A DNA stretch of 64,000 bases from Candidatus [Bacteroides] periocalifornicus (GCA_001421095.1 LIIK01000005.1:1-64000); one strand, 5' to 3'. Numbered from the stretch's first letter, positions 26,113 to 35,696 are shown. The notes: generated by a model not told the origin, from the sequence alone. Translations and numbers: made by a program.

Positions 26113-28164
26113 ATGAATAGAATATATGATGGTTTGAGCCAGCTGGCGGTGCGCAGTGTGCTGGTGTGCGGGCTGCTCTTTGGGCTACTCTCGGGCGCCG
26201 AGGGGCAGTCTCGAAAGGTGATGAAGGCCGATGAGTTTTACGAGGCAGGCGGTTGGGCAGAGGCTTTGCGCCTCTATAAGGAGGGGGGCAATCTGCAGAC
26301 AATACCCAAGGAGCAAATGGGGCTGTACCTCTTTAGGGTGGCAGAGTGCTACCGCCATCTGGGTGAGTATCGGCAGGCTGAGATCTGGTACTCAAAAGCT
26401 CTCATGCGCGATTGCCCGGAGCCCAAGGCCCATCTCTACTACGCCGAGGCACTCCTGGCCAACGAGCGCTACGATCTGGCCAAGGAGGAATATGAAGCCT
26501 ACCTGAAGGTGAAACCGCACGATCCGCTGGCTACCAATGGGCTGCGATCCGTGGAGTTGGCCGTGGCTTGGGTAGATTCCCCCTCGGGCTACACGGTGAA
26601 GCCGATGCAGGTCCTCAATTCTCGCTATAATGATTATAGCCCGATGTACGCCAGCGCAGATTACCGTTCGCTGGTCTTCACCTCCTCGCGCGAGGGGACC
26701 TTGGGCAAGGAGATCCATGCGGCCACGGGTGAGCATTTTGCCGATCTATTCGCCTCCACCAGCAATAGCGAGGGGCGCTGGAGCAAGCCGAAGTCGATAA
26801 ACAGCGACGTGAACACGATATTTGAGGACGGGACGCCGAACTTTAGCACCGACTATGGTACTATGTACTTCACCCGTTGCCGTACCGCAAAGCGGCATGG
26901 TAAGCTGGGCTGCCAAGTGATGGAGGCATCGCAAACGGGCGACGGGTGGAGCTCTTCGAAGGATCTTGGGCTGGGGGCCGATTCGCTGGTTTTCGCCCAC
27001 CCGGCCATTTCGCCCGATGGCCTTGTACTCTACTTCGCTAGCGACATGCCGGGTGGTTTCGGCGGGCTAGACCTCTGGAAGGTTACCCGCGGCGGCCCGA
27101 ATGATAACTGGGGCGAGCCCATCAACCTCGGGAGTACCATCAACACCCCGGGCAACGAGGCCTTCCCGTATGTGCATCCCGACGGCACGCTCTACTTCGC
27201 CTCCGATGGGCATCCGGGCATGGGCGGGTATGATATCTTCAAGCTGGCTAAGGATGCGAAGGGGGCTACCGTGGTGGAGAACATGCGCTACCCGGTAAAT
27301 TCGCCCTCCGATGATTTTGGCATCACCTTCCAGAAAGAGCATGAGGAAGGCTTTTTCTCCTCGAATCGCAAAGGAGGGCGAGGGGGTGATGACATCTATT
27401 GGTTCTACCTTGCACCGTTGGAATTCAACCTGATAGGGCAAGTTAATGATCAAGAAACGCAAACCCCAGTGGCCAATGCCAAGATACGGCTGGCGGGTAG
27501 CGACGGTTCTCTGCAGACGGGCACGACTAATGATAAGGGGGTCTTCCGTTTTATGCTCAAGCCGAATACAGATTACGTGGCTGTAACCAACGAGAAGGGC
27601 TACCTGAATGGCAAGCTCAAGGTGAGCACGCGTGGCAAAACCGAGAGTGAAGACATGCGGGTTAGCGTTGCGATGAATGCTATAGCCATAGAGAAGCCGA
27701 TTACGATTCCCAATATCTTCTACAATTTCAACTCGTGGGAGTTACGTCCAGAGTCTAAGGAGGCGCTGGATGCGCTAGTGGAGCTTCTCAATGAGAATGC
27801 AGGGCTGGTGATAGAGCTTGGCGCGCATACCGATGCGGTGGGAACGCTAGAGTACAACTACGAGCTGTCTCAGCGGCGTGCGCAAGCCGTGGTAAACTAC
27901 CTCATAGAGCACGGGATTCCAGCTGCGAGGCTGAGGGCCAAGGGCTATGCGCAAACGGAGCCCTGCGTGGTGGATGCTGCGCTCAATGCGCAGTACCCCT
28001 TCTTGCCGCTTCGGCGGGTGCTGGATGAGGCCTTTATTGCGAGCCTGCCAGATGAAGCGCAGCGCGAGGCGGCCAACCAGGCTAATCGGCGTACGGAATT
28101 CCGGGTTCTGAGCATGGATTACGCTCCAGGGAAGACCCCAGGGGCTCCAAAATCCTCCAAGTGA
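26113..28164 (+). CDS. PorE-like TPR / beta-propeller / OmpA-family protein
   Basis: A 683-residue exported protein. A signal peptide (VCGLLFGLLSGAEGQ) precedes TPR-type helices (about 35-135, ADEFYEAGGWAEALRLYKEG), a PD40/WD40-like propeller (about 165-430, with repeats such as GLVLYFASDMPGGFGGLDLW and GTLYFASDGHPGMGGYDIFK), a carboxypeptidase-regulatory-like domain (about 435-515) and an OmpA C-terminal domain (about 533-675; HTDAVGTLEYNYELSQRRAQ, NRRTEFRVL) that should bind peptidoglycan. The same domain order occurs in P. gingivalis PorE, a type IX secretion component. Unlike PorE, no lipobox is visible. T9SS involvement is inferred from architecture and from the giant cargo genes downstream. 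Confidence 0.8.
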   Translation: MNRIYDGLSQLAVRSVLVCGLLFGLLSGAEGQSRKVMKADEFYEAGGWAEALRLYKEGGNLQTIPKEQMGLYLFRVAECYRHLGEYRQAEIWYSKALMRDCPEPKAHLYYAEALLANERYDLAKEEYEAYLKVKPHDPLATNGLRSVELAVAWVDSPSGYTVKPMQVLNSRYNDYSPMYASADYRSLVFTSSREGTLGKEIHAATGEHFADLFASTSNSEGRWSKPKSINSDVNTIFEDGTPNFSTDYGTMYFTRCRTAKRHGKLGCQVMEASQTGDGWSSSKDLGLGADSLVFAHPAISPDGLVLYFASDMPGGFGGLDLWKVTRGGPNDNWGEPINLGSTINTPGNEAFPYVHPDGTLYFASDGHPGMGGYDIFKLAKDAKGATVVENMRYPVNSPSDDFGITFQKEHEEGFFSSNRKGGRGGDDIYWFYLAPLEFNLIGQVNDQETQTPVANAKIRLAGSDGSLQTGTTNDKGVFRFMLKPNTDYVAVTNEKGYLNGKLKVSTRGKTESEDMRVSVAMNAIAIEKPITIPNIFYNFNSWELRPESKEALDALVELLNENAGLVIELGAHTDAVGTLEYNYELSQRRAQAVVNYLIEHGIPAARLRAKGYAQTEPCVVDAALNAQYPFLPLRRVLDEAFIASLPDEAQREAANQANRRTEFRVLSMDYAPGKTPGAPKSSK

Positions 28165-28195
28165 AAGGCTTGGGCTCGGTAAGATACTCCATCTG

Positions 28196-28570
28196 ATGCG
28201 GATAGTGCGGCTATTGTTCTGGAGCGGGGCCCTGCTCCTAGGGGCAGGTGCTAGCGGAGCTTTTGCCCAAACGTTCTACCAGTGCGAGGAGCCTGAGGCT
28301 GCAGATGCCGATGTAAAGGTGCTGGCTGCGGAGAGCGCAAGGAAAGCCGATCTATGGGTCTACTTTGTCTACACGCCAAGGGAGGTGGCGGGGGCGAGGC
28401 CCGGCGTGGTTTACCAGACGGCAGACCGAAAAGAGGCCGATTTCACCCTAACCTTTGTGGAGAGCGCTAAGCAGGCCGATTTCTCGCTGTGGATAGTAGA
28501 CGATTCCACAAAGGCTGGTTGGAGGAATAAGGGCAAAGAACACCTACTCGATAAGTACCTAAAGAAGTAA
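28196..28570 (+). CDS. Small exported DUF6150-like protein
   Basis: A 124-residue product with a clear signal peptide (GALLLGAGASGAFA, cleaved before QTFYQ). The mature part repeats a motif of the form ADxxVYFVxxxxxA: ADLWVYFVYTPREV, ADFTLTFVESAKQA, ADFSLWIVDDSTKAGW, ending RNKGKEHLLDKYLKK. This matches my recollection of DUF6150, small Bacteroidetes proteins of unknown function. The stop TAA overlaps the purM ATG by one base, so the genes are coupled, and it starts 31 bp after the PorE-like gene. The function is unknown. Confidence 0.72.
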   Translation: MRIVRLLFWSGALLLGAGASGAFAQTFYQCEEPEAADADVKVLAAESARKADLWVYFVYTPREVAGARPGVVYQTADRKEADFTLTFVESAKQADFSLWIVDDSTKAGWRNKGKEHLLDKYLKK

Positions 28571-29766
28571 TGGGCACTAGAAACCAAGATCTAGGACGTT
28601 ACGCCCAACGCGGAGTATCGGCCACCAAGGGCGATGTGCACAGCGCAATCGCGAACCTCGACCAGGGGCTATTTCCGGGCGCATTCTGCAAGGTGGTGCC
28701 TGATATTCTGACAGGGGATCCAGCGCATTGCTTAGTGATGCATGCTGATGGTGCGGGTACCAAATCATCATTGGCTTATGCCTACTGGCGCGAAACGGGC
28801 GATATGGGGGTATGGCAGGGGATATCCCAAGATGCCATAGTGATGAACCTGGACGACTTGCTTTGCGTGGGGGTGACGGATAATATCCTGCTGTCATCTA
28901 CCATCGGGCGGAATAAGCGACTGGTGCCGGGCGAGGTGGTGAAGGCGCTGATAGAGGGCACTGAGGCGGTGTGCGCCATGCTCCGCACCTATGGGGTAAA
29001 CATGGTGCTGACGGGAGGCGAGACGGCAGACATAGGCGATTTGGTGCGCACGGTGGTGGTGGATAGCACGGTGGTGGCCCGCGCCAGGCGCGATGACATT
29101 ATCACAAATCGCCAGATAATGCCGGGCGATGTGGTGGTGGGGCTCGCATCGTTTGGGCAAGCCAAGTATGAGCAGGTGTACAACGGGGGTATGGGCAGCA
29201 ATGGGCTGACGTCGGCTAGGCACGATGTGTTTGCCAAATGGGTAGGGGAGAAGTACCCCGAAACCTATGATCCTGGGCTGGATGCGCAACTAGTGTATGC
29301 TGGTACTTGCGGGCTTGCTGAGCCACTCCCCTCTCTGCAGGGAATTACGGTGGGGCAGCTGGTGCTAAGCCCTACACGCACCTATGCCCCAGTGATAGCC
29401 CGGGTGCTACGCGAGATGCGAGGAGCTGTGCATGGGCTGGTGCACTGCAGCGGGGGAGGGCAGACCAAGGTCCTCAATTTCATCCACGATATGCGGGTGG
29501 TGAAGGATAATCTCTTCCCTGTGCCACCGCTATTCGCGCTTATCCAGCATGAGAGCGGAACTCCTTGGAGAGAAATGTACCAGGTGTTCAATATGGGGCA
29601 CCGGATGGAGGTCTACGTGCGCCCAGAGGATGCCGCTAGTATTATAGCCATAGCCGAGGAGTACGGCGTGGAGGCCCAGGTGGTGGGCCGGTGCTACAGT
29701 GAGCCCGGTCGCTGCGAGGTGCGAGTGGAGGGGGTTACGGGTACGTACTCGTACCTAAAAGAGTAG
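28570..29766 (+). CDS. purM: Phosphoribosylformylglycinamidine cyclo-ligase (AIR synthase)
   Basis: ATP-dependent closure of FGAM to aminoimidazole ribotide in purine synthesis. The 398 residues exceed the roughly 345 of E. coli PurM, in line with the divergent Bacteroidetes form. Family marks include HADGAGTKSSLAYAYW, DAIVMNLDDLLCVGV, VLTGGETADIGDLVRT, GDVVVGLASFGQAKYEQVYN (family Gly-rich turn), and GLVHCSGGGQTKVLNFI with YQVFNMGHRMEVYV near the C-terminus. It overlaps the small exported protein gene by one base, an odd pairing of a cytoplasmic enzyme with an exported protein. Confidence 0.9.
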   Translation: MGTRNQDLGRYAQRGVSATKGDVHSAIANLDQGLFPGAFCKVVPDILTGDPAHCLVMHADGAGTKSSLAYAYWRETGDMGVWQGISQDAIVMNLDDLLCVGVTDNILLSSTIGRNKRLVPGEVVKALIEGTEAVCAMLRTYGVNMVLTGGETADIGDLVRTVVVDSTVVARARRDDIITNRQIMPGDVVVGLASFGQAKYEQVYNGGMGSNGLTSARHDVFAKWVGEKYPETYDPGLDAQLVYAGTCGLAEPLPSLQGITVGQLVLSPTRTYAPVIARVLREMRGAVHGLVHCSGGGQTKVLNFIHDMRVVKDNLFPVPPLFALIQHESGTPWREMYQVFNMGHRMEVYVRPEDAASIIAIAEEYGVEAQVVGRCYSEPGRCEVRVEGVTGTYSYLKE

Positions 29767-29995
29767 CGACGCCGCCCGTGGGACATTGGACATTCGTACA
29801 GAAGTGGAGGCCCGAGATCTTTCTCTGCGCTGTGCTTTAGTTGGTGCGATGCGTGGTGTATTGTTCTGATGGGGAAGGCCAATCATTTAGCTGGAGGCGA
29901 TTCGCCGTTCACCTTCCTTCGGGTCGTAGGAGAGGTTGCGATTTGTGCCACAGCAGGTTTTTCAGCATTATCTATGTGTGTTATATTGATGGGGT

Positions 29996-30586
29996 ATGGG
30001 TATGAAAGTGTTTGTGATTCTGTGGGTAGCGATAATGCTGGGGTTACAATTTGGGTGTAGGAAGCAGCAGGATGTACCCCCGAAGCCCAAGGTTACCCGT
30101 TGGGTGAGGATCGATTTGCAACTTCAGTCACCGCTTAAATCTAGCATGCAGGGCAAGTGGGAATACTGCGGCCGTGTGCTGAATAAGGGGTATTTTGAGT
30201 ATACGGTGGTGCCAGAGGAGCTGAAGAGGGCGGGGTATCTAGCCTACGTGCTTGGCAAGCCGCTCCCTGGCGTATCTGCTTGGCCCAATGTCCAGCTGCG
30301 GGCGGCCTACCTTGGGGTGTTTGAGCAATACAGAGAATTCCCCACGTTACGGCAAGATCTGCTGCAGGTAGAGCCCGCGGTAATCCATTTACCGTTGTCG
30401 CTGGGCGTGGAGCTGGAGGGTGGCGGGGATGAGATTGTGAAGGTTCAGGCAAAATGGGTGAATGATAGTACTATAACCTATCAGCACCAGATGCAAGAGA
30501 TCGTCCTATGCAGGCAAGATTCGCTGGTCTTGGTGGGCGATGTGAACCCCCTCTATAGTGCCACAGCTTGGCGAAAGGTTCGGTAG
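29996..30586 (+). CDS. Hypothetical lipoprotein
   Basis: A 196-residue product whose leader ends in a lipobox-like LQFGC (acylated Cys near residue 21). The mature part is beta-rich with mixed charge (WVRIDLQLQSPLKSSMQGKW, HLPLSLGVELEGGGDEIVKV). I do not recognise the family; the size and position resemble gliding-type lipoproteins, but no key motif supports that. It starts with ATG at 29996, with a second in-frame ATG two codons later. The LolC/E-like permease gene begins four bases after its stop, so the pair probably forms an operon; a lipoprotein sorted by its own neighbour is possible but speculative. Confidence 0.65.
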   Translation: MGMKVFVILWVAIMLGLQFGCRKQQDVPPKPKVTRWVRIDLQLQSPLKSSMQGKWEYCGRVLNKGYFEYTVVPEELKRAGYLAYVLGKPLPGVSAWPNVQLRAAYLGVFEQYREFPTLRQDLLQVEPAVIHLPLSLGVELEGGGDEIVKVQAKWVNDSTITYQHQMQEIVLCRQDSLVLVGDVNPLYSATAWRKVR

Positions 30587-30590
30587 AGGT

Positions 30591-31811
30591 ATGCGATTCT
30601 CCCTCTGGCTAGCATTACGGCATTTACGCTCCCAGCCCCGGGGGTCGGTGGTCGGTGTCATTGCCAGGGTGGCCACCGTGGGGGTAGCTATGGGTAGCAT
30701 GGCTCTGATGGTGGTGCTGTCAGTTTTCAACGGCATTGAGACCCTGGTGGGCGGGATGTACTCCATCCTCGATACGGACTTTGAGGTGGTGCCTCGGGAG
30801 GGGAAGGTTATTCGGCTTACCGAGGCGCAGCTGGCTCAGCTCCGTAGCCTACCGTCTGGATCGCGCTATGGCCTTGTGCTGGAGGAGAATGCCCTCTTTG
30901 GATATGGTGATCGCCAGCACATCGGAGTGATGATGGGGGTAGATTCTGGGTATTGGGCGCTTAACCAGATGGCGGGTTTTTGCAGCACTGGGCGAGGGTT
31001 GCTTTGGTATGGAAGCCAACCGCTGGCGTTGCCGGGTATGGGTGTGGCATACTACCTAGGGGCTAACCCTGAGCACTATGAACCGCTTACCGTGTATATA
31101 CCCAATCGGCTTGCGCAGAACTGGTTGAACCCCCTTACGGCCTTTCGCGAGAAGCGGTATGCGTTTCAGGGATTGCTGCAAGTAAACTCAGAGTTTGACG
31201 ATAAGACGGTGCTGCTCCCTCTCAGCGAGGCGCAAATGCTTTTGGCCTACGATAGCCTAACGGTGACTTCTGTGGCGGTAAATGCCCCGGTCAATGAGCT
31301 TGACGCGGTGCAAAAGCTGCTGGAGAAGGCCTTTAGCCCCAGTGGCGAAGTGCTAGGTCGCTATCAGCAGAACGCTTCGCTCTACCGGACAATGCGAAGT
31401 GAGAGGTTGATGATAGTGTTGATTCTCACCTTAATACTGGTGGTGGCGGCTTTCAATGTGGTGGGGTCACTGGCGATGCTTATCATCCAGAAGCGCGATG
31501 AAGTAGTAACGCTCGCTTACCTTGGAGCACCGACAATGAAAATCAGGCAAATATTCCTGTTTGAAGGCCTGGCCATATCGTTGGTCGGAGGACTGCTAGG
31601 AGTATTGCTTGGGCTGGTGCTATGCTGGATTCAGGCTACATTCGGAATTATTTCGCTGGGAGCATCGGGAAGTTTCGTGGTGGATGCCTATCCAGTGGAG
31701 GTGCATGCTCTCGACGTGCTGCTAGTGATGGGGCTGGTGGTAGTGATAGGGCTGCTGGCTGCTTGGATTCCGACTCTTGTGCTGAATTCTAGGAATAGCA
31801 CTGCCCAGTAG
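30591..31811 (+). CDS. LolC/LolE-type ABC transporter permease
   Basis: A 406-residue inner-membrane protein of the FtsX/LolCE family. Helix 1 lies at about residues 20-45 (ARVATVGVAMGSMALMVVLS), then a large periplasmic domain (about 50-270), then three helices (VLILTLILVVAAFNVVGSLA; LFEGLAISLVGGLLGVLLGL; VLLVMGLVVVIGLLAAWIPT). The conserved coupling segment IIQKRDEVVTLAYLGAPTMK sits after helix 2. The family extracts lipoproteins from the inner membrane for transfer to the outer membrane. No ATPase (LolD) gene is adjacent. The ATG at 30591 is preferred over the one at 30558, which overlaps the previous gene. Confidence 0.87.
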   Translation: MRFSLWLALRHLRSQPRGSVVGVIARVATVGVAMGSMALMVVLSVFNGIETLVGGMYSILDTDFEVVPREGKVIRLTEAQLAQLRSLPSGSRYGLVLEENALFGYGDRQHIGVMMGVDSGYWALNQMAGFCSTGRGLLWYGSQPLALPGMGVAYYLGANPEHYEPLTVYIPNRLAQNWLNPLTAFREKRYAFQGLLQVNSEFDDKTVLLPLSEAQMLLAYDSLTVTSVAVNAPVNELDAVQKLLEKAFSPSGEVLGRYQQNASLYRTMRSERLMIVLILTLILVVAAFNVVGSLAMLIIQKRDEVVTLAYLGAPTMKIRQIFLFEGLAISLVGGLLGVLLGLVLCWIQATFGIISLGASGSFVVDAYPVEVHALDVLLVMGLVVVIGLLAAWIPTLVLNSRNSTAQ

Positions 31812-31873
31812 CTGGAATCCTAATCGCGGTGTACTCTTGGCTAGATTGGCGATTGTAGGGATTTAAGGCTCGT

Positions 31874-31904
31874 TTTGAACCCATTGGGAAAAGTATTACC
31901 TTTG
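31874..31904 (+). promoter_or_regulatory. Promoter of the AsmA-like gene
   Basis: TTTG (31874-31877) is followed after 19 bp by TACCTTTG (31897-31904), a full Bacteroidetes consensus. The ATG follows 54 bp later at 31959. Confidence 0.7.
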
Positions 31905-31958
31905 GGCGATGGATTCTGGGGACTTCTAATGAATGGTGAATTTCTATAGCGTGAGACA

Positions 31959-34757
31959 ATGAAAAAGGGAATAAAGATCACCCTTATCTGCGTGGGTGGG
32001 CTAATAGTGCTCATCCTGCTGCTTGGAGTATTGCTCCCGATTATTTTCAAGCCTCGGATATTGCAGTACGCCACGGCAGAGGCCAACCGTCGGCTGAATG
32101 CGACTATTGGAATTCGCGATTTGGATGTCAGCCTATTTCGCGGTTTCCCAAATCTCTACATCGCGTTTGAAGATCTCACCGTTGTAAACCGAGAGCCATT
32201 TGCGGGTGATACGCTGCTGGCATTCAAGCAGCTCGCGGTAGAGGTGAATCTAAAGACGCTGCTGAATCCCTCCAAGGTGGAAGTGCGCCAGATTCTACTG
32301 GATGGCGTGCGGGCCTATGGGCATGTGGATGCTCAAGGCCGCAAGAATTGGGATATAGTACCCCCAACGGAGGCTACCCCCGAGGCCCAGGCCGATACGG
32401 TGCCTAAAACGGAATCGGCAAAATATGGGGTCGCCCTAAGGGAACTCCGGATTAAGGAGGCAGATCTGCGGTTTCGTAACGATTCCACAGGGATGGAGGC
32501 GCGGGCGCAGAATCTTGATTTTACCCTTCGGGGTAATCTTGCTTTAGAAAAGAGCGATATATCACTTAATCTGCTGGTTGAAAAGCTCTTTTTTGCCATG
32601 GGCGGTATAACCTACGCCCCAGGGTTGCGCTTGGCCTTTGAGGCGAATGTGGATGCGGATCTTGCGGGGAAGCGCTATGCCTTTAGGGATAATAGCCTGT
32701 CGATAAACGATTTTACGCTGCAGTTTGCGGGTGAGGTCGCAATGCCTGGAGATTCGCTGGTGACAGATGTGACGCTAAGCACCCCCCGTACTGATTTCAA
32801 ATCGCTGCTTTCACTTGTGCCAGCCGTATACTCGAAGAGCTTTGCAGACGTTCAGACAGCAGGTTCGCTGGAGTTTGCCGGGCACGTGCAGGGCGTAATG
32901 CACGGAAAGGAACTCCCTAGCGCTGATATCAGCCTGAAAGTGAACGATGCCATGTTCAAGTACCCGTCGCTCCCCAAGCAGGCCGACCACATCAATATCG
33001 ACCTCGCCGCCCGATACGATGGGAAAACGCCCGATGCCTCTAGCCTCTCGCTTCGGCGCTTTGGCGTTCAGCTTGCGGGCAATCCCGTGGAGCTAGAGGC
33101 TTCGGTCACTACTCCGCTATCTGACCCTACCATAGCAGCCAAGGCGAGGGCGCAGCTAGAGCTTTCCACATTGGCCGATGTGCTACCCCTAGAGGGCAAG
33201 AAGCTCAACGGTTCACTAGCCCTAAACCTCGGGGTAAAGGCTCGGAAGTCTGCCGTTATGGCAAAGCGTTACCAGGAGTGCGTGCTAGATGGAGAACTGA
33301 AACTGAAGAATATACAGGCCGACGGAGTGCTAGCAGTACCCGTTAGGGTGAATCTCTTGGAACTCTTGTTCAGCCCGCAGCAGGTAGAGCTGAAGTCGTT
33401 GCTAGCCGAGGCTGGTAGGAGCAATGTGCAGATGGCAGGGCGTGTGACGGACTTCTTACCCTACCTCTTGGCAGATGGCACGTTGGCCGGCAGCCTTACG
33501 CTCAGCTCGAAGTGTGTGGATTTGAACGAGCTATTCCCGCAGAAGGAAGAGGCGGAGAAAGCTGATGAAGCGGTGGGTAATAATGTGAATAAAGCTGACA
33601 CTACAGCGGTCTCTCTTTCCCCCCTAAAGAGGATTTCATTCGCATTTCGCTCTAGCGTAGATGAACTGCATTTCCAGAATATAGAAGCGCGCGAGGTGGT
33701 GGGGAATTTCACGCTCGGAGGCTCTAAGCTTGCGCTGGAGCGTGTGGGCTGTAAAATGCTCAAGGGTAGCGCGAATGTTTCAGGGCTTGTGGATTTCACT
33801 CAACCCTCGTTGAATGGATTGAATGTCAGGGCTAAGCTAGATAATATAGACATTGCCGAAACTGCGAAAACCTTCACCAGCATAGCCCAGGTGCTCCCGA
33901 CTGTAGAGCGAATGGATGGTAGGGTGGGAGTTAATCTGAGCCTAGATGCCAAGCTCACCCCCAGCTTTACCCCGATAATGAATACGGTGAATGCTGAGGG
34001 TGATTTGACCAGTAGCAGTATCTCCATAGTGAATGATCCTCTCTTCGCCAATGTAGGGCAGCTCATAGGGAATTCTGCCCTGGAGAAGCCCACACTCCAG
34101 CAGATTCATGTCTATTTCACCATAGTGGACGGTGTGCTTACCTTTAAACCGTTCTCTACCAAGATTGCGGGTATTCAGGGTACTATAGGCGGAAAGATAA
34201 TGCTCGATCAAACCCTCGATATGTCTATGAATATGGTGTTGCCCCAGAGCATGGTGGGCAAGGCCTCTGAGGTTTTCGGGCAGCTCACCTCCAAGCTGGG
34301 GGTCAATGTACCCGCACCCAGCACTATACCGGTAGCTATAACTGCCACGGGCGCTATAAAATCGCCAAAGGTGAAGATAGAGCTAGCGCAAGGGCTGCAG
34401 GGGCAAGTGAAAGAGGCCGTGAAGGAGAAGGTTCAGGAGGTAGTACAGCGGGTGAAGGAAGATGTCAGCAAGCGGAAAGAGGAAATCCTAGCCAAGGCGC
34501 AAGCGCAGGCTGATAAATTGGTGGCCGAGGCCAAGAAGCTAGCCGATAAGACCAGGGCGGAGGCTCAGGCCAATGCCGACAAGCTTATGGATGAGGCGAA
34601 AAAGAACGGAATGCTTGCCGAGCTGGCTGCCAAGGCTGGAGCTGCCAAGCTGGTGGAAGAGGGCAATTCCGTAGCCGATAGGATAGAGCGCGAGGCGCGT
34701 GCTAAAGCTGACGAGGTTATGGCCAAGGCGCGTGCAGAGGCCGATAAGCTGCAGTAG
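31959..34757 (+). CDS. AsmA-like protein with an LEA-like helical tail
   Basis: A 932-residue protein anchored by an N-terminal helix (LICVGGLIVLILLLGVLLPI) with a long AsmA-type periplasmic region. The N-terminal signature includes AEANRRLNATIGIRDLDVSL and RGFPNLYIAFEDLTVVNREP. AsmA C-terminal-like strands follow at about 560-790 (NGLNVRAKLDNIDIAETAKT, DQTLDMSMNMVLPQSMVGKA). AsmA relatives form grooves for phospholipid transport to the outer membrane. From about residue 807 the sequence becomes an Ala/Lys/Glu/Asp-rich amphipathic helix with 11-residue periodicity (ADKTRAEAQANADKLMDEAK), similar to LEA or apolipoprotein tails. That tail is unusual for the family. Confidence 0.83.
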   Translation: MKKGIKITLICVGGLIVLILLLGVLLPIIFKPRILQYATAEANRRLNATIGIRDLDVSLFRGFPNLYIAFEDLTVVNREPFAGDTLLAFKQLAVEVNLKTLLNPSKVEVRQILLDGVRAYGHVDAQGRKNWDIVPPTEATPEAQADTVPKTESAKYGVALRELRIKEADLRFRNDSTGMEARAQNLDFTLRGNLALEKSDISLNLLVEKLFFAMGGITYAPGLRLAFEANVDADLAGKRYAFRDNSLSINDFTLQFAGEVAMPGDSLVTDVTLSTPRTDFKSLLSLVPAVYSKSFADVQTAGSLEFAGHVQGVMHGKELPSADISLKVNDAMFKYPSLPKQADHINIDLAARYDGKTPDASSLSLRRFGVQLAGNPVELEASVTTPLSDPTIAAKARAQLELSTLADVLPLEGKKLNGSLALNLGVKARKSAVMAKRYQECVLDGELKLKNIQADGVLAVPVRVNLLELLFSPQQVELKSLLAEAGRSNVQMAGRVTDFLPYLLADGTLAGSLTLSSKCVDLNELFPQKEEAEKADEAVGNNVNKADTTAVSLSPLKRISFAFRSSVDELHFQNIEAREVVGNFTLGGSKLALERVGCKMLKGSANVSGLVDFTQPSLNGLNVRAKLDNIDIAETAKTFTSIAQVLPTVERMDGRVGVNLSLDAKLTPSFTPIMNTVNAEGDLTSSSISIVNDPLFANVGQLIGNSALEKPTLQQIHVYFTIVDGVLTFKPFSTKIAGIQGTIGGKIMLDQTLDMSMNMVLPQSMVGKASEVFGQLTSKLGVNVPAPSTIPVAITATGAIKSPKVKIELAQGLQGQVKEAVKEKVQEVVQRVKEDVSKRKEEILAKAQAQADKLVAEAKKLADKTRAEAQANADKLMDEAKKNGMLAELAAKAGAAKLVEEGNSVADRIEREARAKADEVMAKARAEADKLQ

Positions 34758-34830
34758 CCTCAAATGACACGGAGGCGAGGCCTAACGGGCTTGTGTGGTT
34801 GGAACTATTGATTACTTAATATGCTGGGCG

Positions 34831-35652
34831 ATGGCTAAATGTGGAACGAGGGGAGTACCAGTGTTGCTGGGGGCTATGGCTGTACTTGTTTTGCTGCCAG
34901 TACAGAGGTCATTGGCAGCCCATCCGCAGGCAGCAGACACAGTTTTCAACCAGGTAGATGCTAAAGGGCAGCGCCACGGTTTCTGGCGGCGTTTCTACCG
35001 GAATGGACAGGCGGCCTACACAGCCCAGTTTGAGCACGGTAAACCGGTGGGTATCACCCTTCGCTATGATGAACAGGGGCGTAAGGAGGCAGAGATTCGG
35101 CATCGTAAAGGGACAGATTACGCCACGGTAACCTTCTACTCTGATAAGGGCGAGGTTATAGCCAAAGGGCTCTACTACAAGCAGCAGAAAGACAGCGTCT
35201 GGAGCTATTACGGTGCTGGTGGGGTGCTGGTGGGCAAAGAGAGCTGGCGTAGGGGGAAGCGCAATGGTGCTAGGGATTTCTACTCTGATGCTGGCGTGTT
35301 AGCCGAAAGGCAAATGTGGAAAGATGGCAAGCTGCACGGTCGGCAGACGCTATACTTTGAGAATGGCAACCCGAGAGCTTTCTGGGATATGGTGGCCGGC
35401 GAGCCCTCTGGGCAAATGGTGGCTCTGTACCCCAACGGTCTTGCTCGGCTAAAGGGGCAGTATGTGAATGGCAAGCGAGAAGGGAAGTGGACCTTCTGGA
35501 CTCCAGACGGTAAGCTAGAGTCTACTACCACCTATGAGAAGGGGGTAGTGGTAGGAGGTGTAGAGCGGCAAGGGGATAGCATAATGAACCAGCTATTGCA
35601 GAATGCTGGACGCATTGCAGAGCCAGCCGCAAATGCAGAGCGACCCTTCTAG
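34831..35652 (+). CDS. Exported MORN-repeat (YwqK-like) protein
   Basis: A 273-residue product. A signal peptide (VPVLLGAMAVLVLLPVQRSL, cleaved near AA-HP) precedes about eight short MORN-type beta repeats of the form GxxxGxWxxYYxxG, for example GQRHGFWRRFYRNGQAAYTA, REGKWTFWTPDGKLESTTTY. Databases often label such proteins antitoxin component YwqK, but no toxin gene is adjacent, and the signal peptide argues against an antitoxin role. The ATG at 34831 gives a clean signal peptide; the upstream GTG at 34795 does not. It follows the AsmA-like gene closely and is probably an envelope protein of unknown function. Confidence 0.8.
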   Translation: MAKCGTRGVPVLLGAMAVLVLLPVQRSLAAHPQAADTVFNQVDAKGQRHGFWRRFYRNGQAAYTAQFEHGKPVGITLRYDEQGRKEAEIRHRKGTDYATVTFYSDKGEVIAKGLYYKQQKDSVWSYYGAGGVLVGKESWRRGKRNGARDFYSDAGVLAERQMWKDGKLHGRQTLYFENGNPRAFWDMVAGEPSGQMVALYPNGLARLKGQYVNGKREGKWTFWTPDGKLESTTTYEKGVVVGGVERQGDSIMNQLLQNAGRIAEPAANAERPF

Positions 35653-35696
35653 TTTTCTATTCCACAGAGGCCTAAAGGTTAATGGCTAAAAAGAAG

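Noticed and set aside
34831..35652. Toxin-antitoxin module suggested by the YwqK-like name
   Set aside because: There is no partner toxin gene, and a signal peptide does not fit an antitoxin.
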